Assembly (NCBI RefSeq): GCF_002355275.1
Contig: NZ_CP023449.1
Coordinates: 2,272,001 to 2,336,000, forward strand
Direction: 5' to 3'
Source: Rhizorhabdus dicambivorans
GTDB taxonomy: Bacteria; Pseudomonadota; Alphaproteobacteria; Sphingomonadales; Sphingomonadaceae
Length of the DNA: 64,000 bases
In this document: one piece after another, positions 30,670 through 39,349 of the stretch
Layout: each line of letters begins with the position of its first letter
Position numbering within the stretch: position 1 is the first letter of the stretch
Notes under the pieces: model-generated
The model's database searches: none
Seen by the model: the letters and a program-made list of their open reading frames with translations, nothing else
Told to the model about the DNA's origin: nothing
Program-made: the position numbers and the translations under genes

Positions 30670-30684
30670 TTAACGCGCTCTTAA
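30670..30684. promoter_or_regulatory. CtrA box TTAA-N7-TTAA
   Basis: TTAA-CGCGCTC-TTAA is a perfect full CtrA-binding consensus, 98 bp upstream of the ctrA start. CtrA autoregulation through such boxes is established in Caulobacter. Confidence 0.75.
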
Positions 30685-30733
30685 AACCATCCGGAATTTT
30701 TACTTAGGTAAAAAATCGGTATGCGCCCGTATC

Positions 30734-31681
30734 TTATCTGGCGACCTTCGCAGGAGCAGGGCCCGCGGGGGAGGGCGAGCGCCGTTTTCTGGGCGGCCAG
30801 ACGCGCTGGATCGCGATTCCATCGGCCGCCAGTATGCGCTGCACGGAGACCGGCCCGGCCAGGTGGCCAGCGCCCACCGCCACAAAAACCGTGCCCGGGG
30901 TCGCGAGGCGAGTCTTAAGCCAATGTGCCCAATTGGCGTTGCGTTTCTTAAGAAGCACCTCGCGCAGATGCGGGGTCAGGTCTTCATCTTCCGCGAAGGC
31001 GCGGGCGATTTCCGTCTGGTCGCCGCTGGACCAGGCGCGCAGCAGCTTCGCATAATCCTTGCGCGCGCTGCCTTCGCCATCGGCGAAGCTCGCCAGCATC
31101 TCGCGCTGGTCAGCTTCGGGAAGGTTGGCGAACAGGCTGAGTTGTTCCGATGCCGTCTCCAGCGCCTCGATCTTCTTCGGGACGGCATCCTTCGCCTCCG
31201 GCGCGGGGGTGAAGCGGGGGACGATGCTGCCCTCTACGCCCGCGTCGCGGGCGACGCCAAGGTCCTTCATCATCGCGCCCATCAGCATGAAGCTGGCCTG
31301 CCAGGTCGGCATGCGGCTCAGCACCGCGGGATCGAGCTTTGCCCGGGCGAGCATCGCGGCAAAGGCCGGGCGGCTCTTCTCGGGCACCCGCTCGACGATC
31401 GGCGGCAGGCTGGGATCGGGCGGCGGGAAGAGGCGGGCGATCGCCTGTGGGTCCTTGTCGATCAGCGTCTCGATGACGAGCGTGTCCGCCGCGGCCATGG
31501 CCTTCCTTATGCGCGCGTCCTGCCAGCGATAGCCGGGGGGCAGTGCGTGGATCGTGCCGAACAGGTAGATGGTGGTGTCCGCATCGCCGAACTTCCACAG
31601 TGCGGGCGCGGCCGTGACGGGCGCGGCGAGGGTGAAGGCGAGGAGGGTGGCGAGGGCGCGGCGCAGGAAACGCATGGGCAA
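30734..31681 (-). CDS. TraB/GumN family protein
   Basis: 315-aa exported protein with an N-terminal signal (LRRALATLLAFTLAAPVTAA). The TraB/GumN (Tiki-like) fold is shown by the first conserved motif YLFGTIHALPPGY near residue 40, the acidic segment TLVIETLID near 68 and the C-terminal VAVGAGHLAGPVSVQRIL. Relatives are metal-dependent peptidases or pheromone-inhibition proteins, but bacterial members are mostly uncharacterised. Start ATGs at 31681 and 31675 are both possible. The C-terminus is basic and proline-rich. It is 161 bp upstream of ctrA on the same strand. Confidence 0.85.
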   Translation of the reverse strand: MPMRFLRRALATLLAFTLAAPVTAAPALWKFGDADTTIYLFGTIHALPPGYRWQDARIRKAMAAADTLVIETLIDKDPQAIARLFPPPDPSLPPIVERVPEKSRPAFAAMLARAKLDPAVLSRMPTWQASFMLMGAMMKDLGVARDAGVEGSIVPRFTPAPEAKDAVPKKIEALETASEQLSLFANLPEADQREMLASFADGEGSARKDYAKLLRAWSSGDQTEIARAFAEDEDLTPHLREVLLKKRNANWAHWLKTRLATPGTVFVAVGAGHLAGPVSVQRILAADGIAIQRVWPPRKRRSPSPAGPAPAKVAR

Positions 31682-31763
31682 AGCCTATTGAATAAAAGGC
31701 CGTCATGCCAGCCCTTCGGCTGCCTGCAAGGCAGGCGCTCAGGATGAACTTCAGCCTGAAAGG

Positions 31764-31850
31764 CTGAAGGCTGGCATCCATGTCTGTTTTCTCCCCAAAT
31801 GCCGTCTCGGATGGAAAGAGACATGGACCCCAGCCTTCGCTGGGGTGACG
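31764..31850. repeat. REP doublet, copy A
   Basis: Imperfect inverted arms: a GAAGGCTGGCATCCATGTCT-type left arm and a right arm AGACATGGACCCCAGCCTTC continuing GCTGGGGTGACG. The right arm is a hairpin (CCCCAGC-CTTC-GCTGGGG) with a CGTCA head when read on the minus strand. A second copy is at 49859-49954. It lies between the divergent traB/gumN and glyQ starts, immediately after a smaller hairpin TTCAGCC-TGAAA-GGCTGAA (31750-31768). Confidence 0.85.
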
Positions 31851-31929
31851 GGAAGGGGCAATTCCTTGACCCGTCGCGCTCCTCACGCCAAAGGGCGCTA
31901 CGCATTTCGCAAGCCCGAAGGACCTCGTC

Positions 31930-32805
31930 TTGGCGACCAAGCCGCTCTCGTTCCAGCGCCTGATCCTGACGCTCCACGACTATTGGAGCGATCAGGGCTG
32001 CGTCATCCTCCAGCCCTATGACATGGAGATGGGCGCGGGGACCTTCCACCCGGCGACCACCCTGCGCGCGCTGGGCCCGAACCACTGGAAGGCGGCCTAT
32101 GTCCAGCCGTCGCGTCGCCCCACCGACGGCCGCTATGGCGAGAACCCCAACCGGCTCGGCCATTATTACCAGTATCAGGTGATCCTGAAGCCGAGCCCGG
32201 CCAATCTTCAGGAACTCTATCTCGGCAGCCTGGAGCGGATCGGCATCGATCCGCTGGCGCATGACATCCGCTTCGTCGAGGACGACTGGGAAAGCCCGAC
32301 GCTGGGTGCCTGGGGTCTTGGCTGGGAAGTCTGGTGCGACGGCATGGAGGTGACCCAGTTCACCTATTTCCAGCAGGTCGGCGGCTTCGACTGCAAGCCG
32401 GTCGCGGGCGAGCTGACCTATGGTCTGGAGCGGCTGGCGATGTACATCCAGGGCGTCGACCGGGTCTATGACCTCGCCTTCAACGATGAAGGCGTGACGT
32501 ACGGCGACGTCTTCCTGGAGAATGAGCGCCAGTTCAGCGCCTATAATTTCGAGGCCGCCAACACCGAACTGCTGTTCCGCCAGTTCACCCAGGCCGCCGA
32601 CGAGTGCAAGGCGCTGCTGGAGCGGGACAAGCCGCTGCCGCTGCCCGCCTATGACCAGGCGATCAAGGCCAGCCATATCTTCAACACGCTGCAGGCGCGC
32701 GGCGTGATCTCGGTCGCCGAGCGCCAGGCCTATATCGGCCGCGTCCGCGAACTGGCGAAGGGGGCCTGCGCCGCCTGGATGAGCCATAACGGGTGGGACC
32801 AATGA
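31930..32805 (+). CDS. glyQ: Glycyl-tRNA synthetase alpha subunit
   Basis: Catalytic subunit of the alpha2-beta2 glycyl-tRNA synthetase, 291 aa. Class II motifs are evident: [19 protein letters not shown] at the N-terminus, [20 protein letters not shown] near residue 60 and [16 protein letters not shown] near 165. The start codon is TTG (31930), supported by GAAGGA 7 nt upstream and the conserved MATKPLSFQ start. glyS normally follows within a few bases, but here a 447-bp REP-bounded insertion separates them. A DUF559 ORF overlaps the glyQ stop (ATGA). Confidence 0.97.
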   Translation: MATKPLSFQRLILTLHDYWSDQGCVILQPYDMEMGAGTFHPATTLRALGPNHWKAAYVQPSRRPTDGRYGENPNRLGHYYQYQVILKPSPANLQELYLGSLERIGIDPLAHDIRFVEDDWESPTLGAWGLGWEVWCDGMEVTQFTYFQQVGGFDCKPVAGELTYGLERLAMYIQGVDRVYDLAFNDEGVTYGDVFLENERQFSAYNFEAANTELLFRQFTQAADECKALLERDKPLPLPAYDQAIKASHIFNTLQARGVISVAERQAYIGRVRELAKGACAAWMSHNGWDQ

Positions 32806-33260
32806 TCCTCCCCGGCACGGGGAGGGGGACCGGCGAAGCCGGTGGAGGGGGCGGGAAGCAATTGCTTCGCCCCGAGGTAGTCACCGCGCGGAAACTGCGG
32901 CGGGCCATGAGCTTGCCTGAGGTCATGCTGTGGGAGTGTCTGCGCGGTGGCCGGGCAGGAGCAGGAGCGAAGTTCCGGCGACAGCATCCGATCGGACCGT
33001 ATATCGTCGACTTCTATTGTTCGGCGGCCAAATCGGTGATCGAGGTTGATGGTGAAGCGCATGATCGCGGCGGAAAGCCCGAACATGATCGCCAGCGCGA
33101 CGCCTTTCTGAAAGAGAATGGATATCAGGTGCTCAGAGTGTCTGCTGCGGAAGTGATGAAGGCCCCGGACGAGGTGGCCTCGGCGATCGTTGCGCGGGTG
33201 GCGGCCCCCCTCCACCGATACGCGGTCCCCCTCCCCGCAAGCGGGGAGGATGTTCGATGA
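32802..33260 (+). CDS. DUF559 (Vsr-like) nuclease-domain protein
   Basis: About 152 aa, start ATG 32802 overlapping the glyQ stop (ATGA); a downstream ATG at 32907 (MSLPEVMLW) marks the beginning of the conserved domain. DUF559 signature residues are present: [53 protein letters not shown] and [12 protein letters not shown], a fold related to very-short-patch-repair and restriction endonucleases. The first 17 or so and last 18 residues are encoded by the flanking inverted REP arms and are not domain sequence. It sits inside the glyQS operon, so it looks like an inserted cassette. Confidence 0.82.
   Translation: MILPGTGRGTGEAGGGGGKQLLRPEVVTARKLRRAMSLPEVMLWECLRGGRAGAGAKFRRQHPIGPYIVDFYCSAAKSVIEVDGEAHDRGGKPEHDRQRDAFLKENGYQVLRVSAAEVMKAPDEVASAIVARVAAPLHRYAVPLPASGEDVR
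32805..32851. repeat. Left REP arm of DUF559 cassette
   Basis: Begins with the last base of the glyQ stop codon. It contains two perfect hairpins, CCTCCCCG-GCA-CGGGGAGG (32807-32825) and ACCGGC-GAA-GCCGGT (32829-32843), followed by GGAGGGGG. An inverted near-copy is at 33205-33251. Confidence 0.88.
33205..33251. repeat. Right REP arm of DUF559 cassette
   Basis: Inverted near-copy of the left arm; the shared blocks are ATCCTCCCCG, CGGGGAGGGGGACCG and CGGTGGAGGGGG, and differences are confined to hairpin loops and the second stem. Its GGGGAGG end lies 7 nt before the glyS ATG and acts as the glyS ribosome-binding site. Confidence 0.88.
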
Positions 33261-35272
33261 CCGATTTCCTGCTCGAACTCCTCTCCGAGGAAATCCCGGC
33301 GCGCATGCAGGAGAAGGCTTCGGCCGATCTCGCGAAGCTGTTCACCGAGGAACTGGCCAAGGCGGGTCTCAAGCCCGACGGCATCACCTCCTACGTCACG
33401 CCGCGCCGGCTCGCGCTGATCGCGCATGGCCTGCCGCTGGCGACAGCGGCGGTGTCGGAGGAGACCAAGGGGCCGAAGGTCGGAGCACCCCCGCAGGCGC
33501 TGGAAGGCTTCCTGCGCAAGACCGGGCTGACCCAGGATCAGCTCGTCGAGCGCGATGGCGTGCTGTTCGCGATCGTCGAGAAGCCGGGCCGCGAGACGGC
33601 GGCGGTGCTGGCCGAGGCGGTCCCCGCGATCGTCCGCGCCTTTCCCTGGCCCAAGTCGATGCGCTGGGGTTCCGGCTCGCTGCGCTGGGTGCGCCCGCTG
33701 CAGGGGATCGTCGCGCTGCTCGGCGAGGATATCGTACCGATCGAGGTCGATGGCGTCACCAGCGGTGCCGCGACCATCGGCCACCGCTTCCATCATCCCG
33801 GCATTATCACCATCGGCAGCGCCTCCGACTATGTCGAGAAGCTGCGCGCCTGCCACGTGATCGTCGACCATGCCGAGCGCCGCGACATCATCCGCGTCCG
33901 TTCGGCCGAACTGGCCGCCGAGGCCGGGCTGAGCGTGATCCCCGACGAGGGGCTGGTCGCCGAGAATGCCGGGCTCACCGAATGGCCGGTGCCGCTGCTA
34001 GGCCATTTCGACCCGGCCTTCCTGGAGGTGCCGCGCGAGGTGATCCAGCTGACGCTGCGCACCAATCAGAAATATTTCGTGCTGAACGACGCGGCGGGCA
34101 AGCTCGCCCCGGCCTTCATCTGCACCGCCAACATCACCGCGAAGGATGGCGGCACCGCGATTGTCGCGGGCAATGGCAAGGTGCTGGCGGCGCGGCTGTC
34201 GGATGCGAAATTCTTCTGGGAACAGGACCTGAAGGTCAAGCTGGAGGATTATCTTCCCAAGCTGGAGGCCATGCTCTTCTACGAGGGCATGGGCTCGTTG
34301 CGCGCCAAGGCCGATCGCGTCGCCGACCTCTCCGCCTGGATCGCCAGGGCCTATTTCCCTGAGCGCGATCCCGATACCGCGCGCCGCGCCGGCCTGCTCG
34401 CCAAGGCCGATCTTGCCACCGCCATGGTCGGCGAGTTTCCTGAATTGCAGGGCATCATGGGCGGCTATTATGCCGAGAAGGCGGGCGAAAAGCCGGGCAC
34501 CGTTTCGGCCTTGCAGCAGCAATATGTGGCGGCCGTCGAAGGCTGCATACCGGCCTGCGTCGCGCTGGCTGATCGGGTAGACACGTTGGTCGCCTTCTTC
34601 GCGCGGGGCATCAAGCCGACCGGATCGAAGGACCCGTTCGCGCTTCGCCGCGCGGCCTTGCAGGTCATCCAGACCATTCTCGTTAACGGCACCCGGCTGA
34701 AACTGGGAGCGGTGATCGATCAGGCCAAGGCGGGGCTCGGTGCCGATCTGGACACCATCGAACTGCTCGACTTCTTCGCCGACCGCCTGAAGGTCCAGCA
34801 GCGTGAGGCGGGTGTCCGCCACGATCTGATCGATGCGGTGTTCGCGCTGGGTGGGGAGGACGATCTCGTCCGGTTACTCGCGCGGGTGAAGGCGTTGCAG
34901 GTGTTCGTCGAGACCGAGGACGGGGCGAACCTCCTCGCCGGCTACAAGCGGGCCGCCAATATCCTGAAGAAGGAGGGCGGGGTGCCCGAAGGTGCGTCTG
35001 CGGTGCCCGATTATCAGCCGGAGGCCGCGGAATCGGCACTGATCACCGCTTTGGACTCGGCCGAGCCGAAGGCCGCAAACGCCGTGCAGAATGAGGATTT
35101 CGCCGCCGCCATGTCCGCCCTGGCCAGCCTGCGCGGGCCGATCGATGCCTTTTTCGATCAGGTGACCGTCAACGACCCTTCGCCACAAAAAAGAAACACT
35201 AGACTCGCGCTGCTTGAAAAAATCCGTGTTGCGGTGCACAACGTCGCCGACTTCTCGAACATCGAGGGCTGA
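33257..35272 (+). CDS. glyS: Glycyl-tRNA synthetase beta subunit
   Basis: tRNA-binding subunit of glycyl-tRNA synthetase, 671 aa. The N-terminus [20 protein letters not shown] and the segments YVTPRRLALIAHGLP, KSMRWGSGSLRWVRPLQGIV and AAVEGCIPACVALADRVDTL are typical of bacterial GlyS. The C-terminus carries the anticodon-binding-like region ending NVADFSNIEG. It starts one base inside the DUF559 stop (TGATG-type overlap), 6 bp after the right REP arm. Without the cassette it would directly follow glyQ. Confidence 0.97.
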   Translation: MTDFLLELLSEEIPARMQEKASADLAKLFTEELAKAGLKPDGITSYVTPRRLALIAHGLPLATAAVSEETKGPKVGAPPQALEGFLRKTGLTQDQLVERDGVLFAIVEKPGRETAAVLAEAVPAIVRAFPWPKSMRWGSGSLRWVRPLQGIVALLGEDIVPIEVDGVTSGAATIGHRFHHPGIITIGSASDYVEKLRACHVIVDHAERRDIIRVRSAELAAEAGLSVIPDEGLVAENAGLTEWPVPLLGHFDPAFLEVPREVIQLTLRTNQKYFVLNDAAGKLAPAFICTANITAKDGGTAIVAGNGKVLAARLSDAKFFWEQDLKVKLEDYLPKLEAMLFYEGMGSLRAKADRVADLSAWIARAYFPERDPDTARRAGLLAKADLATAMVGEFPELQGIMGGYYAEKAGEKPGTVSALQQQYVAAVEGCIPACVALADRVDTLVAFFARGIKPTGSKDPFALRRAALQVIQTILVNGTRLKLGAVIDQAKAGLGADLDTIELLDFFADRLKVQQREAGVRHDLIDAVFALGGEDDLVRLLARVKALQVFVETEDGANLLAGYKRAANILKKEGGVPEGASAVPDYQPEAAESALITALDSAEPKAANAVQNEDFAAAMSALASLRGPIDAFFDQVTVNDPSPQKRNTRLALLEKIRVAVHNVADFSNIEG

Positions 35273-35284
35273 TTCGATTGCCAT

Positions 35285-35300
35285 GCTCCCTGCCGGGAGC
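35285..35300. other. Short hairpin between glyS and ppdK
   Basis: GCTCCC-TGCC-GGGAGC lies 12 nt after the glyS stop and 28 nt before the ppdK start. It has no T-run and may be an mRNA processing or weak attenuation structure. Confidence 0.35.
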
Positions 35301-35328
35301 GGGTCGTGATGGGGAGAGTGACGGGCGT

Positions 35329-38001
35329 ATGACGACGCAATATGTCTATCGTTTCGGCGGCGGCGTGTCCGACGGCGGCAAGGGCGACAAGAATCTCCTG
35401 GGCGGCAAGGGCGCCAATCTGGCGGAGATGGCGTCGATCGGCTTGCCGGTGCCGCCGGGCTTCACCATCTCGACCGAGATGTGCCAGCGCTTCTACGACG
35501 AGGGCGAGCGCTTTCCCGAGAGCCTGAAGGCGGAAGTCGCCAACGGCATCGCGCATATCGAGGCGATCACGAACAAGAAGTTCGGCGTCGCGGCCGATCC
35601 GCTGCTGGTGTCGGTCCGCTCGGGCGCGCGCGCCTCGATGCCGGGTATGATGGACACCGTCCTGAACCTCGGCCTCAACGACGAGACGGTGCAAGGCCTG
35701 GCCAGGGTGTCGGGCGATGCCCGCTTCGCCTGGGACAGCTATCGCCGCTTCATCCAGATGTATTCGGACGTCGTCCTCGAACTCGATCATGGCGCCTTCG
35801 AGGAAGCGCTGGAGATCGCCAAGGAGGACAAGGGCTACAGTCTCGACACCGAGATGGGGGCCGAGGACTGGGAGGCGCTGGTCAAGCGCTACCAGGCGAT
35901 CGTCGTCGAGCAGTGGGACAAGCCCTTTCCGCAGGACGTGCACGAGCAGCTCTGGGGAGCGATCGGCGCCGTCTTCAAGTCGTGGCAGTCGGAGCGGGCC
36001 AAGGTCTATCGCCGGCTCAACGACATCCCCGGCGAATGGGGCACGGCGGTCAACGTCCAGGCTATGGTGTTCGGCAATATGGGCGACACGTCGGCCACCG
36101 GCGTCGCCTTCACCCGCGATCCGTCGAAGGGCGACCGCGCCTATTATGGCGAGTTCCTGATCAACGCGCAGGGCGAGGACGTCGTCGCCGGCATCCGTAC
36201 CCCGCAATATCTGACCCGTGAGGCCCGCGAGGCCGCCGGGGCGAAGCCCGCTTCGATGGAAGAGGCGCTGCCGACCGTCTATGGCGAACTCGCCAAGGTG
36301 TTCGACCTGCTCGAGACCCATTATCGGGACATGCAGGATATCGAGTTCACGGTGCAGCAGGGCAAGCTCTGGATGCTCCAGACCCGTTCGGGTAAGCGCA
36401 CCGCCAAGGCGGCGCTCAAGATCGCGGTCGACATGGCGAACGAGGGGCTGATCACCCGCGAGGAGGCGATCGCCCGCGTTGATCCCGCCGCGCTCGACCA
36501 GCTGCTTCACCCGACGCTCGATCCCAAGGCACCGCGCGACGTGATCGCCAAGGGCCTGCCCGCATCGCCGGGTGCGGCCTCGGGCCTTGTCGTGTTCGAT
36601 GCCGAGACCGCCGAGAAGCGCGCCGAAATGGGCGATGCCGTGATCCTGGTGCGGGTCGAGACATCGCCGGAGGACATCCACGGCATGCATGCGGCGCGGG
36701 GCATCCTGACCGCGCGGGGCGGCATGACCAGTCACGCGGCGGTCGTCGCGCGCGGCATGGGGCGCCCTTGCGTCTCTGGCGTGGGCACGCTGGCGATCGA
36801 TGCGAAGGCCAAGGTCTTTCGCGTCGCCGGCCGCGAAGTGCGTGAGGGCGACGTCATCACCATCGACGGCGCCACCGGCGAGGTGATGCTGGGCGCGGTG
36901 CCGACCGTACAGCCCGAACTGGCCGGCGATTTCGGCATATTGATGGGCTGGGCCGACGAGGTCCGCCGTCTGAAGGTCCGCGCCAATGCGGAGACCCCGC
37001 TCGACTGCAAGACGGCGCGCATCTTCGGCGCCGAGGGCGTCGGCCTGTGCCGCACCGAGCATATGTTCTTCGACAGCAACCGCATCACGGCGGTGCGCCA
37101 GATGATCCTGGCCGAAGACGAGAAGGGCCGCCGGGTGGCGCTCGACAAGCTGCTGCCCGAGCAGCGCGCCGACTTCTCCGAGATCTTCGAGATCATGGCC
37201 GGTCTTCCGGTGACGATCCGCCTGCTCGATCCGCCGCTGCACGAATTCCTGCCCCATGAGGAGGAGGAATTCGCCGAGGTGGCATCGGCGACAGGGATCG
37301 GCGTCGAGGCGCTCAAGCGCCGCGCGGCCGAGCTGCACGAGTTCAACCCGATGCTGGGTCATCGCGGCTGCCGGCTGGGTGTGACCTATCCCGAAATCTA
37401 CGAGATGCAGGCGCGCGCGATCTTCGAGGCGGCGTGCGACGTCGCGGCGAAATCGGGCAATGCACCGATCCCGGAAGTCATGGTGCCGCTGGTCGCGACC
37501 CGGCGCGAGCTGGAACTGATGAAGGCGGTGATCGACAAGGCGGCGAAGGCCGTCTTCGCCGAGAAGGGCGTCACCCTTGACTATCTGGTCGGCACGATGA
37601 TCGAGCTGCCCCGCGCCGCGCTGAAGGCGGGCGAGATCGCCGAGGTGGGCGAGTTCTTCTCCTTTGGCACCAACGACTTGACCCAGACGACGCTGGGCGT
37701 CTCGCGCGACGACGCCGGCCGCTTCCTGACGACCTATGTCGACAAGGGCATCTATCCCAAGGACCCGTTCGTCAGCCTCGACGTCGAAGGCGTCGGCGAG
37801 CTGATCGAGCTGGCCGCCGAGCGCGGCCGCAAGACGCGGGGCGACATCAAGCTCGGCATCTGCGGCGAGCATGGCGGCGATCCGGCCTCGATCGCCTTCT
37901 GCGAAGGGATCGGGCTCGATTATGTCTCGGCCTCGCCCTATCGGGTGCCGATCGCCCGTCTCGCGGCGGCGCAGGCGGCGCTGAGGGCGAAGCAGGCCTG
38001 A
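35329..38001 (+). CDS. ppdK: Pyruvate, phosphate dikinase
   Basis: Reversible conversion of pyruvate, ATP and phosphate to phosphoenolpyruvate, AMP and pyrophosphate; 890 aa, full length. The ATP-grasp start KNLLGGKGANLAEMASIGLP, the phospho-histidine loop GGMTSHAAVVARGMGRPCVS near residue 465 and the PEP-binding C-terminal block LGICGEHGGDPASIAF with the catalytic Cys near 845 are all present. The ATG at 35329 starts the conserved MTTQYVYRFGGG; GGGAGAG is upstream. It is 56 bp after glyS on the same strand. Confidence 0.97.
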   Translation: MTTQYVYRFGGGVSDGGKGDKNLLGGKGANLAEMASIGLPVPPGFTISTEMCQRFYDEGERFPESLKAEVANGIAHIEAITNKKFGVAADPLLVSVRSGARASMPGMMDTVLNLGLNDETVQGLARVSGDARFAWDSYRRFIQMYSDVVLELDHGAFEEALEIAKEDKGYSLDTEMGAEDWEALVKRYQAIVVEQWDKPFPQDVHEQLWGAIGAVFKSWQSERAKVYRRLNDIPGEWGTAVNVQAMVFGNMGDTSATGVAFTRDPSKGDRAYYGEFLINAQGEDVVAGIRTPQYLTREAREAAGAKPASMEEALPTVYGELAKVFDLLETHYRDMQDIEFTVQQGKLWMLQTRSGKRTAKAALKIAVDMANEGLITREEAIARVDPAALDQLLHPTLDPKAPRDVIAKGLPASPGAASGLVVFDAETAEKRAEMGDAVILVRVETSPEDIHGMHAARGILTARGGMTSHAAVVARGMGRPCVSGVGTLAIDAKAKVFRVAGREVREGDVITIDGATGEVMLGAVPTVQPELAGDFGILMGWADEVRRLKVRANAETPLDCKTARIFGAEGVGLCRTEHMFFDSNRITAVRQMILAEDEKGRRVALDKLLPEQRADFSEIFEIMAGLPVTIRLLDPPLHEFLPHEEEEFAEVASATGIGVEALKRRAAELHEFNPMLGHRGCRLGVTYPEIYEMQARAIFEAACDVAAKSGNAPIPEVMVPLVATRRELELMKAVIDKAAKAVFAEKGVTLDYLVGTMIELPRAALKAGEIAEVGEFFSFGTNDLTQTTLGVSRDDAGRFLTTYVDKGIYPKDPFVSLDVEGVGELIELAAERGRKTRGDIKLGICGEHGGDPASIAFCEGIGLDYVSASPYRVPIARLAAAQAALRAKQA

Positions 38002-38011
38002 CCTTCTCCTT

Positions 38012-38135
38012 GGCCCTCTCCCATTTTCATGGGAGGGGGTTGGGTGAGGATCTTCTTCTTTTGCTCCCGCAGATATGGGTGAGTTGGTCGAAAAGACCCT
38101 AACCCCGAACCTCTCCCGTAAGGACGGGAGAGGGA
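38012..38135. repeat. REP doublet downstream of ppdK
   Basis: Two opposite-facing hairpins: CTCCCAT-TTTC-ATGGGAG extended by a G/C run (38014-38039), and a perfect CCTCTCCCGT-AAGG-ACGGGAGAGG (38110-38133). Between them are GGGTTGGGTGAGG and its inverted relative CCTAACCCC. It probably also ends the glyS-ppdK transcript. Confidence 0.8.
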
Positions 38136-38181
38136 TGGTAGGGCTGGGATCGCGCGGACACCTCCGCTACGACGACCCCCC

Positions 38182-39345
38182 ATGCCTCCCCTCGCACCCG
38201 CCGATCCAACCCGCCGCATCGTCTCGCTCGACGCGCTGCGCGGGATCGCGCTGTGCGGTATCCTCCTCATCAACATCTTCGACATGGGTGGGCCGGTCGC
38301 GATGGACCGGCCGATGGCACCGCCGTCGATCGCCGATCCGGACTGGCAGGTCTGGGGTTTCGCCCAGCTGTTCGTCACCGGCACGATGCGTGGCCTGTTT
38401 TCGATGCTGTTCGGGATCGGGCTGCTGCTGTTCGTCGGCGATGGCGACAGCGTCGATCGGCCGCGCCTGTATATGCGCCGGCTGATGCTGCTGTTCGCGT
38501 TCGGGGTGGTGGATTCGACCCTGCTGCTCTGGCCGGGCGACATATTGATCATCTACGCGTTCGCCGGGGCGCTGGCGCTGATCCTGCATGGGCTGAAGCC
38601 TTATCAGCTCTGTGCGGCGGCGGCGGTCATCCTGATCATGCTGTCGGGCTGGGCTGCGCATGAGGCCGGCGGCATCACGCCCGCCGACACCGTCTACAGC
38701 GCCAAGATGCTGGCCAGCGAAGGCGCAGCCCGGCTCGGCAGCTACGGCCAGACCTTCGATTATATGAGCTGGGTCGCCTGGCATTGGACCGTCAACGCGC
38801 TTACCTATCGCTGGGTCGCCGATGCGCTCGCCTTCATGCTGGTGGGCATGGCGCTCCATCGGATGGGTTTCTTCAGCGAAGGACGGAGCGAGGGGACCCT
38901 TCGCCGACTGATGGCGATCGGCTACGGCGTGGGCGTTGCGCTGCGGCTGATCCATCTGCTCGCGGTCTGGCACAATCAGGGCGCACCGACGATATTGTCC
39001 GGCCTGATCGACCAGCCGGGACGGCTGGCGATGACGCTGGGCCATGTCGGCCTGTTCCTGCTGCTGTGGCGGCGCGGCGCCTGGCCCCGGCTGATGGCCG
39101 CCTTCGCCCGGATGGGACGGATGGCGCTGACCCTCTATCTTGGCCAGAGCCTGATGGGCGCGGTCATCTTCTCGGGCTTCGGCTTGGGACTGTGGAATCG
39201 GCTCGGCGGGCCGGCGCTCTGGCTGGTGGCGCTGGCGATCCTGCTGGTCGAGGGGGTGTTCGCCTGGGCGTGGCTCAAGCGCTTCCGCTATGGGCCGGTG
39301 GAGTGGCTATGGCGCCGAGGAACCTACGGAAAGATGCCGGCCTGA
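38182..39345 (+). CDS. DUF418 domain membrane protein
   Basis: 387-aa polytopic inner-membrane protein with about ten helices. The N-terminus RIVSLDALRGIALCGILLIN is the acyltransferase-3/DUF418-like opening, and the C-terminal DUF418 block is RMALTLYLGQSLMGAVIFSG followed by LKRFRYGPVEWLWRRGTYG, the family's terminal signature. Function is unknown; a transport or acyl-transfer role has been suggested for relatives. It lies alone after the REP doublet. Confidence 0.87.
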   Translation: MPPLAPADPTRRIVSLDALRGIALCGILLINIFDMGGPVAMDRPMAPPSIADPDWQVWGFAQLFVTGTMRGLFSMLFGIGLLLFVGDGDSVDRPRLYMRRLMLLFAFGVVDSTLLLWPGDILIIYAFAGALALILHGLKPYQLCAAAAVILIMLSGWAAHEAGGITPADTVYSAKMLASEGAARLGSYGQTFDYMSWVAWHWTVNALTYRWVADALAFMLVGMALHRMGFFSEGRSEGTLRRLMAIGYGVGVALRLIHLLAVWHNQGAPTILSGLIDQPGRLAMTLGHVGLFLLLWRRGAWPRLMAAFARMGRMALTLYLGQSLMGAVIFSGFGLGLWNRLGGPALWLVALAILLVEGVFAWAWLKRFRYGPVEWLWRRGTYGKMPA

Positions 39346-39349
39346 TGCT

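Noticed and set aside
30697-30714. TTTTTAC-TTAG-GTAAAAA palindrome between traB/gumN and ctrA
   Set aside because: The stem is entirely A/T except one pair, so it is not a terminator; there is no evidence of a binding protein.
35158-37872. 904-codon open frame antisense to ppdK
   Set aside because: ppdK is complete and conserved on the plus strand; the antisense frame has no recognisable motif.
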